Shown in pieces: positions 16,229 to 25,780 of a DNA stretch of 64,000 bases. How positions within the stretch are numbered: position 1 is the first letter of the stretch; every line of letters begins with the position of its first letter. The translations under genes and the position numbers were made by a program. The stretch is from an uncultured Christensenellaceae bacterium (GTDB lineage Bacteria; Bacillota; Clostridia; Christensenellales; UBA3700). Under the pieces are notes generated by a model that saw only the letters and a program-made list of their open reading frames with translations, did not search any database and was not told the DNA's origin. The stretch spans positions 1 to 64,000 of the forward strand of contig CAJUMY010000001.1 in the NCBI GenBank assembly GCA_910587685.1. Reading direction: 5' to 3'.

Positions 16229-17488
16229 TCAATTCATGAAGCGTTCGAGCGCGTTGAAGCCTATTTCGCGGCCAACGTATGAAAGACTCATTTTATCGTA
16301 ATCGAATATCTCTCCTAGCGCCCTATTAACGTCTTCAAGCGTCGCATTGTCCACTCCGTCGATGAGTTCGTCGACGTCAAACGTCTTATCAAGACACAAT
16401 GCGTTACGTCCTATAGCTCTCATCATAGACATACTGCTCTCCTGCCCGATAGTAAACGTTCCGCGCAGTTGCTTTTTCGCTCTTTCGAATTCTTCTTTTG
16501 TAAATCCGTTTTCCTTTAGCTTGTCTATTTCTGTTTTTACAGCTTTTAACGCTTTTTCTACGGAATTGGGATTAGTAGATACCGCTATAACGAAAGTTCC
16601 GTTGTCGATATAGGAATTCTTATACGAATACACCGAATACGCAAGACCTAGCTCTTCCCTTATTACCTGAAACAGTCTCGACGACATTCCGCCGCCGAAA
16701 GCAACGTTGATGATCTCTATAAGCGGTTCGTTTTCGTGTCTCATAGGATAAGACGGGAACGAAAGCGCAAAATTCGCCTGTTCGACGTCCTTTATCTTGT
16801 ATCCGTAATTCTGCTTTGTAGTATGCAGCTTGTCTTTCCAATCGACTTCTATCGTTGAAAGTTTTCCTTCAAAATATTTTTTCACAAGGCTTTTCGCATC
16901 GTCAAAAGAAATATTGCCAACTACAGATATGCAAGAGCTGTTCGCCGTATAATGTTCGTTGACGTACTTCAAGAGCATATCGCGGGTAAACGACGACACG
17001 TTTTCCCTCGAGCCGAGGATAGGTCTTGCTAGCGCGTGAGAATCGTAATATAGAGACGACAGCAGTTCGAGACAAACGTCTTGCGGATCGTCGTCGCTTA
17101 TCGATATCTCTTCAAGCACTACGCTCTTTTCCTTCTCAAGCTCCTTCTCGTCAAACGTAGAGTTTAACAGAATATCGGAAAGCACGTCAAAACACTTTTC
17201 TATCTCTTCGTCTATAGAAATCGTGTAATAGCACGTCATGAGTTTCGAAGTGAAGGCGTTGACTTGGATCCCGTTCCCCTCGAGCTCTTCAACGATGCCG
17301 AACGCGCTGCGGTTCTTCGTTCCTTTGAACATCATATGTTCTATCATATGCGATATGCCGTTATTTTCCGCCGTCTCGTTCGCGCTTCCGACTCCGAAGA
17401 ATACGCCGAGAGAGACCGACCTTATATTATCAACTTTTTTATGAGCGAGCTTCAGTCCGCTAGGAAAAGTATATATTGTGTTCTGCAT
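16229..17488 (-). CDS. M16 family zinc metallopeptidase
   Basis: The 419-residue protein is a processing-peptidase-like M16B enzyme. The inverted zinc motif HxxEH is at residues 47-51 (HMIEH), and the second M16 domain fills the C-terminal half, with GGGMSSRLF near 266. The nearest named relative by position is the Bacillus mlpA/ymxG gene, which also follows pnp and ylxY. Its role in Bacillota is poorly known. No signal peptide is visible. AAGGAG precedes ATG, and the gene has its own promoter at 17508-17536. Confidence 0.9.
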   Translation of the reverse strand: MQNTIYTFPSGLKLAHKKVDNIRSVSLGVFFGVGSANETAENNGISHMIEHMMFKGTKNRSAFGIVEELEGNGIQVNAFTSKLMTCYYTISIDEEIEKCFDVLSDILLNSTFDEKELEKEKSVVLEEISISDDDPQDVCLELLSSLYYDSHALARPILGSRENVSSFTRDMLLKYVNEHYTANSSCISVVGNISFDDAKSLVKKYFEGKLSTIEVDWKDKLHTTKQNYGYKIKDVEQANFALSFPSYPMRHENEPLIEIINVAFGGGMSSRLFQVIREELGLAYSVYSYKNSYIDNGTFVIAVSTNPNSVEKALKAVKTEIDKLKENGFTKEEFERAKKQLRGTFTIGQESSMSMMRAIGRNALCLDKTFDVDELIDGVDNATLEDVNRALGEIFDYDKMSLSYVGREIGFNALERFMN

Positions 17489-17507
17489 AAATTTCTCCTT
17501 ATGAACA

Positions 17508-17536
17508 ATTATACATTAATTTTATTATAAAGTAAA
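17508..17536 (-). promoter_or_regulatory. Promoter of the M16 peptidase gene
   Basis: TTTACT (17531-17536), 17-nt spacer, TATAAT (17508-17513). The rest of the 301-nt gap 17489-17789 shows only a weak hairpin (AACCGT/ACGGTT, 17592-17614) followed by TTATAATTTT-type sequence that may end the ylxY transcript, and no gene I can support. Confidence 0.7.
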
Positions 17537-17789
17537 GATTTATAATAAAAAATATGCAAGAAAATCAATGGGTAACGATAACGAAAATTATAACCGTATC
17601 GAAACATAACGGTTTTGATAGATGTTATTTATATCATCCCTATTATTCCGTCAACTCGAATTATTGCTCCAAGCCGCCGTTTATATACTCGTTCATAGAG
17701 TCAAGCGAAAGATTTTATTGTATTTCAATGTTAAAATCTCAAAGCCAATGCTGTTTGAAGTTCGCCTGCGACAGTTTAGCGATCTTTTA

Positions 17790-18527
17790 TTAATTGATCA
17801 TAGATACGTTCCTTGCATTCTTGATGTTCTCTCCGACGATTACCTGCGAAAATCCGTTATCTTTATAGTACTGCAAAATACTATCGAGAGCGCTAAGAGT
17901 TTCTTGAGTTGGATGGGCGAGTATAAGATCTCCGCCCTTCACTCCCTTCGTCGCTCTCGAATATATGAGCGATTTATTCTTATCTCTCCAATCTATAGTA
18001 TCTTTGCTCCACATGATGGTCTCCATATTCAGTTCTTTTGCGACCGTTAGCGTCGTATTCGAATACGCTCCTGAAGGCGGAGCAAATAACTTAGGCGTTA
18101 TTCCCAAATATTCGTTCACGATATTATTAGTCATTTCTATTTCATTTCGATTTTGCGTCATAGAAAGTTTATCGTGATCTTTATGGAAATATCCGTGATT
18201 CCCTATCTCGTGTCCGCTGTTATAGATACGTTTGAGCATTTCGCCGTTTTTTTCTACCCAAGTGCCTCCGACAAAAAAAGTTGCTTTAACGCCGTATTTG
18301 TCAAGGGTGTTCAAAATCCCGTCAAGGTATTCCGTCCCCCAATAAACGTTAAACATGAGCGATACGTTATTAACGTTCGTGTTGCCTTGATAATAAGGCT
18401 TTTCGGAATCAGGATTAAATACCGTCCTCGAATCCACGGTAAAACTTACGATCGCTAACGAAACTAGCATCACCGCGATAATACAGTTCGTTAAAATTAC
18501 TATCCTTTTCTTTGATATATCCGACAT
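17790..18527 (-). CDS. ylxY: YlxY-type polysaccharide deacetylase-like protein, probably inactive
   Basis: The 245-residue protein has a signal anchor (about residues 9-30) and an extracellular NodB-type domain. The metal site is incomplete: motif 1 is MFNVYWG (Asn60 where a catalytic Asp is usual), motif 2 keeps His111 and His115, motif 3 is FAPPSG with Ala149 instead of Arg, and motif 5 reads ILAHPT. The gene order rpsO-pnp-this gene-M16 peptidase matches Bacillus rpsO-pnpA-ylxY-mlpA, so I use that name. Loss of several catalytic positions suggests a binding or structural role. ATG follows GGAGGG. A second, intact relative is at 53153-53917. Confidence 0.85.
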   Translation of the reverse strand: MSDISKKRIVILTNCIIAVMLVSLAIVSFTVDSRTVFNPDSEKPYYQGNTNVNNVSLMFNVYWGTEYLDGILNTLDKYGVKATFFVGGTWVEKNGEMLKRIYNSGHEIGNHGYFHKDHDKLSMTQNRNEIEMTNNIVNEYLGITPKLFAPPSGAYSNTTLTVAKELNMETIMWSKDTIDWRDKNKSLIYSRATKGVKGGDLILAHPTQETLSALDSILQYYKDNGFSQVIVGENIKNARNVSMIN

Positions 18528-18680
18528 TTCTCAACACCCTCCAGATATAATATAGATATGAAGAGCGTTCATTGTAATATTCGAAATATATCAAAAGTCG
18601 TTGCCTTTCGCATATTTCGATCGTAACGCGTCAAAAGAGCGATCGTGCGATTTGGTCGATAATGACACTTATTAGAAAAT

Positions 18681-18714
18681 AAAAAAGATAGCCTACTTAG
18701 TCGTAAACTATCTT
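18681..18714 (-). terminator. Terminator after pnp
   Basis: On the minus strand AAGATAG pairs with CTATCTT and is followed by TTTTATTTT. It lies about 35 nt after the pnp stop. Confidence 0.65.
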
Positions 18715-18747
18715 AATTATTCTAAATTACGTCAAATAATAGAATTA

Positions 18748-20829
18748 TCAGAACTTTTTGATCAACTTAAGGTCTATACCTTTTTCGCTGACTTTGATTA
18801 CTTTAGCCTGTACTCTGTCGCCGATATTGACAACGTCTTCCACCTTTTCTACTCTGTCTTTAGACAGTTTGGAAATATGGATCATACCGCTTCTTCCGGG
18901 AGCAAATTCAACGAACGCGCCGAATTGAAGTATTCTGACAACGTCTCCTTCGAGTATATCGTTGACCTCGGGATCTTTTGCGATAGCGAGAATGATACTC
19001 TTCGCTTTATCTGCCTTTTCGCTATCAGGCGAAGCTATGAATACGGTACCGTCGTCGCTGATATCGATCTTAACGCCGGTGTCTTCGATTATCTTATTGA
19101 TAACTTTACCGCCGGAACCGATGACCTCTCTGATCTTATCGGGATCTATCGAGAACGTTATTATCTTCGGAGCATACTTCGAAAGCGACGGAGCAACTTT
19201 AGGCTGCACCTCAAGCATCTTATCGAGAATAGCCAATCTGCCGACTCTTGCCTGCTCGAGCGCCTTCCTCAATATTTCTTCATTGATACCCTTTATCTTA
19301 ATATCCATCTGGATAGCGGTAATACCGTCGGTCGTACCTGCAACCTTGAAGTCCATATCGCCAAGGAAGTCTTCAAGACCCTGAATATCCGTAAGAACTG
19401 CAACTTTGCTCTTATCTTCGTTACTTATAAGACCCATTGCGACGCCTGCTACAGGAGCCTTAATCGGAACGCCTGCGTTCATAAGAGCTATAGTCGAACC
19501 GCAAACGCTCGCCTGCGAAGTAGAACCGTTCGAACTCAATACCTCCGATACCGTGCGGATAGCGTACGGGAATACCTCTTCACTCGGAAGAACGGGCTCT
19601 AAAGCTCTTTCAGCCAATGCGCCGTGACCGATCTCTCTTCTGCCCGGGCTCTTTAACGCTCTTGCCTCGCCTGCGCTGTACGGCGGGAAATTATAGTGAT
19701 GGATATATCTCTTGAATACTTCGTCGTCAAGTCCTTCGAGTTTTTGAACTTCGGATATCGAACCGAGCGTTGCAGTTGTGAGGACCTGCGTCTGACCTCT
19801 AGTGAATACGCCGCTTCCGTGTACTCTCGGAAGTATGCCGGATTCGCACCAAATCGGTCTTATCTCCGTCAGCGTTCTGCCGTCAGGACGTATGCCGTCG
19901 TTCAATATCTTAGCTCTTACCTTCTCCTTCTTCATCGCATAGAGAGTTTCGTTAACGTCTCTCTTTGCATCGGGATATTCTTCAAGAAAATGCTCGTACA
20001 CTTTCTTATCGAGAGCGTCTTCGGCAGCCTCTCTTTCCTGTCTGTTGAAGTTCTCGAGAACCTCATCCATCATTTTATCGGCATATTCTCTTACCTTTGC
20101 GGCGATCTCATCGTTCGGATGATATATTTCAACTTCTTTTTTAGCCTTACCGACTTCCGCAACGATGCTCTCTATCCAAGCTACGATTTTCTTTATCTCT
20201 TCGTGACCGTAAAGAATAGCTCCTATCATTTCCTGTTCGGTGAGCTCGTTCGCGCCGGCTTCGACCATCATGATAGCGTCCTTAGTACCGGCAAGATTGA
20301 GCTGAAGTCTGCTCTTTTCTCTCTCTTCGGTATTCGGATTGATGACGTACTTTCCGTCGACGTAACCCAATACGACAGAACCCGTAGGTCCGTTGAACGG
20401 AATATCCGAAATGCTGATAGCTATCGAACTACCGAGCATAGCGTATACTTCCGGCGGGATATCGGGATCGACCGAAAGACAAGTCGCTACAACTGCGACG
20501 TCGTTATACATTCCCTTCGGGAAGAGCGGTCTGATAGGTCTGTCGATAAGTCTCGAAGTAAGAATAGCCTTATCGCTGGGACGTCCCTCTCTCTTCTTGA
20601 ATCCTCCCGGTATTTTACCTACCGAGTACATTTTTTCCTCAAAATCAACTCCTAGCGGGAAGAAGTCTACTCCGTCTCTCGGTTCTTTTGCCATTGTAAC
20701 GTTTACCATTACCGCGGTCTCTCCACACCTTACGATACACGAACCGTTAGTCAAACCGCAGTATCCGCCGATCTCTGCAGTGACTTCGCGTCCGCCGATA
20801 ACGGTACTGAATATTTTGCTTTCCTTCAT
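18748..20829 (-). CDS. pnp: Polyribonucleotide nucleotidyltransferase (PNPase)
   Basis: The 693-residue protein has two RNase PH-like halves (about 10-210 and 310-540), joined by a helical region, then KH (about 552-610, with IREVIGSGGKVI) and S1 (about 620-690) RNA-binding domains. It degrades RNA from the 3' end by phosphorolysis. I place the start at ATG 20829 because GGAGG ends 6 nt before it; an in-frame TTG four codons upstream overlaps that ribosome site. The gene follows rpsO, as in most bacteria. Confidence 0.97.
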   Translation of the reverse strand: MKESKIFSTVIGGREVTAEIGGYCGLTNGSCIVRCGETAVMVNVTMAKEPRDGVDFFPLGVDFEEKMYSVGKIPGGFKKREGRPSDKAILTSRLIDRPIRPLFPKGMYNDVAVVATCLSVDPDIPPEVYAMLGSSIAISISDIPFNGPTGSVVLGYVDGKYVINPNTEEREKSRLQLNLAGTKDAIMMVEAGANELTEQEMIGAILYGHEEIKKIVAWIESIVAEVGKAKKEVEIYHPNDEIAAKVREYADKMMDEVLENFNRQEREAAEDALDKKVYEHFLEEYPDAKRDVNETLYAMKKEKVRAKILNDGIRPDGRTLTEIRPIWCESGILPRVHGSGVFTRGQTQVLTTATLGSISEVQKLEGLDDEVFKRYIHHYNFPPYSAGEARALKSPGRREIGHGALAERALEPVLPSEEVFPYAIRTVSEVLSSNGSTSQASVCGSTIALMNAGVPIKAPVAGVAMGLISNEDKSKVAVLTDIQGLEDFLGDMDFKVAGTTDGITAIQMDIKIKGINEEILRKALEQARVGRLAILDKMLEVQPKVAPSLSKYAPKIITFSIDPDKIREVIGSGGKVINKIIEDTGVKIDISDDGTVFIASPDSEKADKAKSIILAIAKDPEVNDILEGDVVRILQFGAFVEFAPGRSGMIHISKLSKDRVEKVEDVVNIGDRVQAKVIKVSEKGIDLKLIKKF

Positions 20830-20851
20830 TTTTTCCTCCAATTTTATGATA

Positions 20852-20881
20852 AATGAGACGACAAAACCTCACCGTCTCATT
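20852..20881 (-). terminator. Hairpin between rpsO and pnp
   Basis: A 9-bp stem (AATGAGACG/CGTCTCATT) between rpsO and pnp, with only a short T-rich tail. It could be a leaky terminator or a processing site; in several bacteria the rpsO-pnp junction is cut. Confidence 0.5.
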
Positions 20882-20895
20882 ATTTCACGTATTTA

Positions 20896-21162
20896 TTACT
20901 TTCTGAGTTCGAGCTTTGCAATTATAGCTCTGTATCTTTCGATATCGTTTTCTTTAAGATAATTCAAAAGGTTTCTTCTCTTACCGACTAAGAGCAAGAG
21001 TCCTTTTCTGCTGTGATGGTCTTTCTTGTGAACAGCGAAATGCTCGTTGAGCTTTTCGATTCTCGCCGTCAAAAGAGCGATTTGAACTTCCGGAGAACCC
21101 GTGTCTCCCTCGCGCTGAGCGAACTCCGCGATAATTTCCTGCTTAGATCTGTTGTAATCCAT
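20896..21162 (-). CDS. rpsO: 30S ribosomal protein S15
   Basis: The 88-residue protein is a standard S15, with FAQREGDTGSPEVQIALLT near residue 14 and the HHSRKGLLLLVGKRR segment that contacts 16S rRNA helix 22. ATG follows GAGGAGA. It has a strong promoter and an 80-nt leader that may fold as a control element. Confidence 0.98.
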   Translation of the reverse strand: MDYNRSKQEIIAEFAQREGDTGSPEVQIALLTARIEKLNEHFAVHKKDHHSRKGLLLLVGKRRNLLNYLKENDIERYRAIIAKLELRK

Positions 21163-21245
21163 TGTAATATCTCCTCATATTATGATTAATTTGCCTATAA
21201 CCAAGTGAAACATTGGAGAGTTGTTAGACGTAGTAATAGGTACGC
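21163..21245 (-). promoter_or_regulatory. rpsO leader with possible S15-binding fold
   Basis: The leader contains CCTAT paired with ATAGG and, inside, CCAA paired with TTGG around an 8-nt loop. S15 represses its own mRNA in many bacteria through unrelated leader folds, so this is a candidate autoregulatory site. The assignment is by position and pairing only. Confidence 0.35.
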
Positions 21246-21250
21246 ATTAA

Positions 21251-21279
21251 ATATTATCACATAATTTAATAATTGTAAA
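21251..21279 (-). promoter_or_regulatory. Promoter of rpsO-pnp
   Basis: TTTACA (21274-21279), 17-nt spacer, TAATAT (21251-21256), directly downstream of the hemZ stop at 21296. Confidence 0.7.
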
Positions 21280-21295
21280 CCGAATTAAACCCCTT

Positions 21296-22729
21296 CTAAA
21301 AGAAAAATTTACGTTTATTTTCAATAATTGCGTCGATTCTGTCAAGATATACGTCGATTCCTTTAGGATTTGCCAATCTTTCGAGACGATTTTCATCAGC
21401 GTACAATCTTTTAGATATTCCTCCCGCGCCGTTTGCGACGATCGAAAGGCTCTCTTCCATTATATCGATATTGTAAAGACACGCGGTATTGTCTTTGGCG
21501 TATCCGGTATTTTCAAGATTGCCGCTCATGTACTTTTGTCTATACATGTAATACGGCTTATATCCTGCTTTTTTCATACTTATCGCAGAATACCCTATCA
21601 TTTCGCCGGCAAGAGCCGACATATCTCTTTCATAACTGCTTTCGCGGAGTTTAGATCCTCTTTTTAATGAAAGGGTATGAACAGTAATATTGTGCGGGCC
21701 TAACTCGATCGCTTTATCTACCGAATACTTGAAGTCAGCTAGATCTTCATTTGGAAGCATTGCGATAAGATCCATATTGATCGTAAATCCGTATGTTTTC
21801 GCCTCGCGATAAACTCTCAATATATCCTCGACGCTATGATTTCGTCCTATGGCGGCTAACGTTTTATCGTTAAAAGACTGCGGGTTTACCGATATTCTGG
21901 TAACTCCATGTATTTTCATTATTTCAAGTTTGTCCCTTGTTATAGTATCGGGTCTGCCTGCTTCGACGGTAAACTCCTCATTTTCGAAATCACATTCTTG
22001 TAATATCGATTCCAAAGACTCTGTATCGAGCGACGTCGGAGTTCCTCCGCCGATATAGACGGCGCGAACCTTGTATTCGAAATCATTTATCCACCGTTTA
22101 ACGTCGCGTATCTCTTTAATAAGGTCGGACACATAGCTTGGAATATACTTTTTAACTTTTCCTATCTCCGCCGAAATGAAAGAACAGTAACTACATCTTG
22201 TTGTACAAAACGGCACGTTGATAAATATATCCACAAGTTTATCGTTGCAAACGTATAAACCGGATTGTTCCTTCACTATCGAGTCTATAAGTTCGGTTTT
22301 TTCTTTTGAAACGTGAAGAGTTTTTTCAAAGTATTCCGCATTACGGTTTGATTCTCTGTATAGTTTAGTCGGGCGTATGCCCGTTAAAGAGCCGTAAGGC
22401 AGCGTTATTCCCGTGAGAGAAGAAAGAATTTCATAAATTTTGAGTTTTGCAAGTCTCTTTGCCTTCGCAAAGTCTTTAAGCGCGTCTTCACCGCAAATCA
22501 CTCTATCGCATACAGTATCAGCCAAATGTTGTGCGTTATTAGTTGTTTTATTATAAAATATATCATAATTTATAATAATTTTAATATCAAATTCGCTTTT
22601 TTCAAAATTGACCGTTATCCTATCGGCGTTGATATCGTTAGGATCGGAACATATGTCAAAGGCTCTTATCATCTCTGTAAGATCGCCTATATAATTCTCG
22701 ACATTTGATTCTATTATTATATTGTTCAT
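21296..22729 (-). CDS. hemZ: HemZ, radical SAM coproporphyrinogen dehydrogenase-like
   Basis: The 477-residue protein has a HemZ-type N-terminal extension (about 1-160, including LPYGSLTGIRPTKL) and a HemN-like radical SAM core with Cys175, Cys179 and Cys182. The following YIGGGTPTSLD and PQSFND motifs are typical of the HemN group. Family members are linked to oxygen-independent oxidation of coproporphyrinogen III, although some HemN-like proteins have other roles. Clostridia often carry hemZ after rel and an MBL hydrolase gene, as here. The ribosome site (AGAGG) is about 11 nt from the ATG. Confidence 0.9.
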   Translation of the reverse strand: MNNIIIESNVENYIGDLTEMIRAFDICSDPNDINADRITVNFEKSEFDIKIIINYDIFYNKTTNNAQHLADTVCDRVICGEDALKDFAKAKRLAKLKIYEILSSLTGITLPYGSLTGIRPTKLYRESNRNAEYFEKTLHVSKEKTELIDSIVKEQSGLYVCNDKLVDIFINVPFCTTRCSYCSFISAEIGKVKKYIPSYVSDLIKEIRDVKRWINDFEYKVRAVYIGGGTPTSLDTESLESILQECDFENEEFTVEAGRPDTITRDKLEIMKIHGVTRISVNPQSFNDKTLAAIGRNHSVEDILRVYREAKTYGFTINMDLIAMLPNEDLADFKYSVDKAIELGPHNITVHTLSLKRGSKLRESSYERDMSALAGEMIGYSAISMKKAGYKPYYMYRQKYMSGNLENTGYAKDNTACLYNIDIMEESLSIVANGAGGISKRLYADENRLERLANPKGIDVYLDRIDAIIENKRKFFF

Positions 22730-22883
22730 TAAATCGTCATCCTCTTCACATCAGTCATCACCGACCGACCATACGTTAATTACCCCGTTACGCTATCGTA
22801 TTGATTTTATAATCAAAGTAATGATTTGTGTATTCCTATTTCAAATCGACTCATTCACCGCCAAGCGTAAACCATTGGTATAT

Positions 22884-22912
22884 ATTATATAAGCAATACA
22901 TATATACAACAA
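22884..22912 (-). promoter_or_regulatory. Possible promoter of hemZ
   Basis: TTGTTG (22907-22912), 17-nt spacer, TATAAT (22884-22889), just after the MBL hydrolase stop. Confidence 0.45.
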
Positions 22913-22927
22913 AATCAATTATGCGCT

Positions 22928-23545
22928 CTACAACAAAATCATATTATATTTTCTTTCAAAGCTCAAACTTGTTTCCCTGCCGTGTCCGGAAAGCAATCTA
23001 TAATCGCCGTCAAGCGTAAAAAGTTTATTTATGATAGAGTCCTTTATTTCCGAATAATTGCCGCCGATAAAATCATATCTTCCGTATGAAAGATACATTA
23101 TAGTATCCCCCGCGAAAATAGTCTTTTCGCTCTCTATAATATAACATACCGAGCCTTGCGAGTGTCCGGGCGTCGCTATAACCTTTATTTCGAAGCCGAT
23201 AAGCGTTAAAACGTCGCCGTCACTCACGTAACCGTCAGGAACGAAACAGTCGAAGTCAAATCCTAAACTCCCCGCAATACTTCGCTGAGTATCCGTATCG
23301 GCATCTTTTTCACTTATATATATTTTTGCGCCATTATTTTCTTTTAACTTACCGCATGCTCCTACGTGGTCGAAATGTCCATGCGTCAAAAGTATATATT
23401 TTGGAATTTTTCCTATAGCGTTACACTTGTCGATTATCGCGTCATAGTCGTTTGCGGGATCGATAAGTATACACTCGTTATACTCGTCATTATATAAAAT
23501 ATAACAATTAGTACCCAATTCCCCGATAATAATCTTTTCAATCAT
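22928..23545 (-). CDS. MBL-fold metallohydrolase, glyoxalase II-like
   Basis: The 205-residue protein has the metallo-beta-lactamase zinc motif HGHFDH near residue 61, a second His in ATPGHSQGS near 130, and a third in LSGHGRETS near the C-terminus. It belongs to the YcbL/glyoxalase-II-like group; the substrate is not known. I choose ATG 23545 (MIEKIIIGELGTN), which aligns with the family start; an upstream in-frame TTG adds seven unconserved residues. It follows rel by 60 nt, a common Clostridia order. Confidence 0.9.
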   Translation of the reverse strand: MIEKIIIGELGTNCYILYNDEYNECILIDPANDYDAIIDKCNAIGKIPKYILLTHGHFDHVGACGKLKENNGAKIYISEKDADTDTQRSIAGSLGFDFDCFVPDGYVSDGDVLTLIGFEIKVIATPGHSQGSVCYIIESEKTIFAGDTIMYLSYGRYDFIGGNYSEIKDSIINKLFTLDGDYRLLSGHGRETSLSFERKYNMILL

Positions 23546-23605
23546 ATATAATCTCTCAGTTTCCAATATTTTATCAAAATAATTGCATCTACGCTTATTA
23601 CGCGA

Positions 23606-25780
23606 TTATTTTGACTGCGTTCTGAATACGTCTTGAACAACGCTCAAAGACTTTAGCTTTTTCATCAAAAATTCTAGATCGTCCGTATTTGAAATATCTA
23701 CAGAAACGGTAATGACAGCGCTGCCGTTATCATCCACCCTTGCGTTCATAGAATTCATATTCATATGCATTCCAGCAAGAAGCGCGGTAACTTTCGACAC
23801 GAACCCGATCTCATTCTCTCCGATAATGTTAAGCTCTGCGCTGAACTTTTGATTTACTCTCTCCGGCCATTGCGCCTCTATGAGTCTGCTAGGCTCTATA
23901 CTTTTAAGATTAGGACAGTCGGCTCTGTGTATAGACACGCCTCTTCCCCTTGAAATATACCCTACGATTTTATCGCCGGGAACAGGTTTACAGCAATGAG
24001 ATAGTCTGATAAGAAAATCATCATAACCTTTTATAAGTATCCCGCTATCTTTCTGTTTCTTTTTATCTCTGCCGGCCGTAACTGGCGAAGGCGTTTTTAT
24101 CTCAAGAACGGTTTCCTTTGCGCCTATATCGGTCTTAAAGCAATCTATCAATCTAACTATGACCTGATTAGTCGTGAATACTCCGCAACCTACGTTGACG
24201 TAAACGTCGTCGATATTGGATATATTATATCTCGATTGAATATATTTTTTCCAATTATCGTTGGATATGAGATCGCCGAGGTTATACCCTCTGTGCTTTG
24301 CTTCCTTTTCAAGCATATCTTTACCGCGTTGCAGATTCTCATCTCGCATCTCACGCTTAAAAAATTGACGTATTTTAGACCTCGCCGACGGTGTTTTTAC
24401 AAATTTTAACCAATCTCTCGAAGGACCTTTAGATGCGTTCGACGTTATAACTTCAACTATATTACCCGTCTCAAGCTCTGTATTGAGCGGAACGATTTTG
24501 GAATCTATCTTAATTCCGACGCACTTATTTCCTACGGCGCTATGGATCGCGTACGCCAAATCGACGCCTGTCGAACCTTGAGGAAGATTGATAACGTCTC
24601 CCTTAGGCGTAAACACGAATACTTCGTCATGGTACAGATCAAGTTTTAACGAATCAAGAAATTCGCTGGAATCGTTAAATTCCTTCTGCACTTCCATGAC
24701 TTGTCTTAACCATGCAAGTTTATTGTCTATTTCGCTCTGAGCGCTCTTTGTTTTACCTTCTTTATATTTCCAATGCGCAGCGATACCGTACTCCGCTTGC
24801 TTGTGCATTTCATACGTTCTTATCTGCACCTCGAACGGCGCGTTACCAAGCGGTGATAGCACCGTCGTATGCAAAGACTGATACATATTGTTTTTCGGCA
24901 TAGCGATATAGTCTTTGAAACGTCCGGGGAGCGGCTTCCACATAGTATGTATCTCGCCGAGAAGTTCGTAGCAATCTCTTACCGTTCCGACAATGATCCT
25001 CACAGCTATGAGATCGTATATCTGATCGAAAGTCTTACCCTTATTCATCTTCTTAAAGATACTATAGTAATGCTTTTGTCTTCCGTTGACTTCGCCTTTT
25101 ATACCGAGTTCGCTGAGCTTGTCCTCTATTTCAGACATAACTATTTCAATAAAACGCTGTCTGTCCTTCAAGACTTCCGTGACTTTATCTACTATTTCGC
25201 CGTATTCCTTAGGATACAGATACATGAACGACAAGTCCTCGAGCTCACCCTTGATCTGTCCTATACCGAGACGAGCCGCAATCGGAGCGTATATCTCCAA
25301 TGTTTCTTTGGAGATGCGTTGACGACTAGCTTCCTCCTTGAATTCAAGCGTACGCATATTATGAAGTCTATCGGCAAGTTTGATAATAATGATTCTTATA
25401 TCATAGGACATTGCGAGGAGCATCTTTCTCAAATTCTCAGCCTGCTCATCCTCTTTTGTCTTGAACTTCAACTTGTTGATTTTAGTAACGCCTTCAACAA
25501 GCTTTAACACGCTGTCTCCGAACATATTCTTCATTTCGTCCGCAGTAACGCCCGTATCTTCGAGAACGTCGTGCAAAAGCGCGGCAATGATTGTCTCGTA
25601 ATCCATTCCGAGGTCGATAAGTATATTTGCGACAGAGCAAGGATGAACAAAATAGTCCTCGCCGGATTGTCTCTTTTGTCCATTGTGCGCCCTTTGCGCG
25701 AACTCGAATGCCGTCATTATTTTAGCGTAATTATCTTCCGAGTATAATTCTTTTGCTCTTTCTCTAATTAGCGTCTGCAT
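23606..25780 (-). CDS. rel: Bifunctional (p)ppGpp synthetase/hydrolase
   Basis: The 724-residue protein is a long Rel/SpoT homologue: an HD hydrolase domain with HDVLEDTGVT near residue 69, a RelA/SpoT synthetase domain about 240-350, a TGS domain about 390-455, and a C-terminal ACT domain about 650-724. The intact HD site means it should both make and hydrolyse (p)ppGpp. It overlaps the end of recJ by 17 nt and has no clear ribosome site, so translation is probably coupled to recJ. Confidence 0.97.
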   Translation of the reverse strand: MQTLIRERAKELYSEDNYAKIMTAFEFAQRAHNGQKRQSGEDYFVHPCSVANILIDLGMDYETIIAALLHDVLEDTGVTADEMKNMFGDSVLKLVEGVTKINKLKFKTKEDEQAENLRKMLLAMSYDIRIIIIKLADRLHNMRTLEFKEEASRQRISKETLEIYAPIAARLGIGQIKGELEDLSFMYLYPKEYGEIVDKVTEVLKDRQRFIEIVMSEIEDKLSELGIKGEVNGRQKHYYSIFKKMNKGKTFDQIYDLIAVRIIVGTVRDCYELLGEIHTMWKPLPGRFKDYIAMPKNNMYQSLHTTVLSPLGNAPFEVQIRTYEMHKQAEYGIAAHWKYKEGKTKSAQSEIDNKLAWLRQVMEVQKEFNDSSEFLDSLKLDLYHDEVFVFTPKGDVINLPQGSTGVDLAYAIHSAVGNKCVGIKIDSKIVPLNTELETGNIVEVITSNASKGPSRDWLKFVKTPSARSKIRQFFKREMRDENLQRGKDMLEKEAKHRGYNLGDLISNDNWKKYIQSRYNISNIDDVYVNVGCGVFTTNQVIVRLIDCFKTDIGAKETVLEIKTPSPVTAGRDKKKQKDSGILIKGYDDFLIRLSHCCKPVPGDKIVGYISRGRGVSIHRADCPNLKSIEPSRLIEAQWPERVNQKFSAELNIIGENEIGFVSKVTALLAGMHMNMNSMNARVDDNGSAVITVSVDISNTDDLEFLMKKLKSLSVVQDVFRTQSK

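Noticed and set aside
17554..17793. 79-codon plus-strand frame in the gap before the M16 gene
   Set aside because: No ribosome site, low-complexity sequence, and it would overlap the ylxY stop. The gap is better explained by ylxY end and the M16 promoter.
19696..20655. Open plus-strand frame of 319 codons opposite pnp
   Set aside because: Antisense shadow of a highly conserved gene; no family resemblance.
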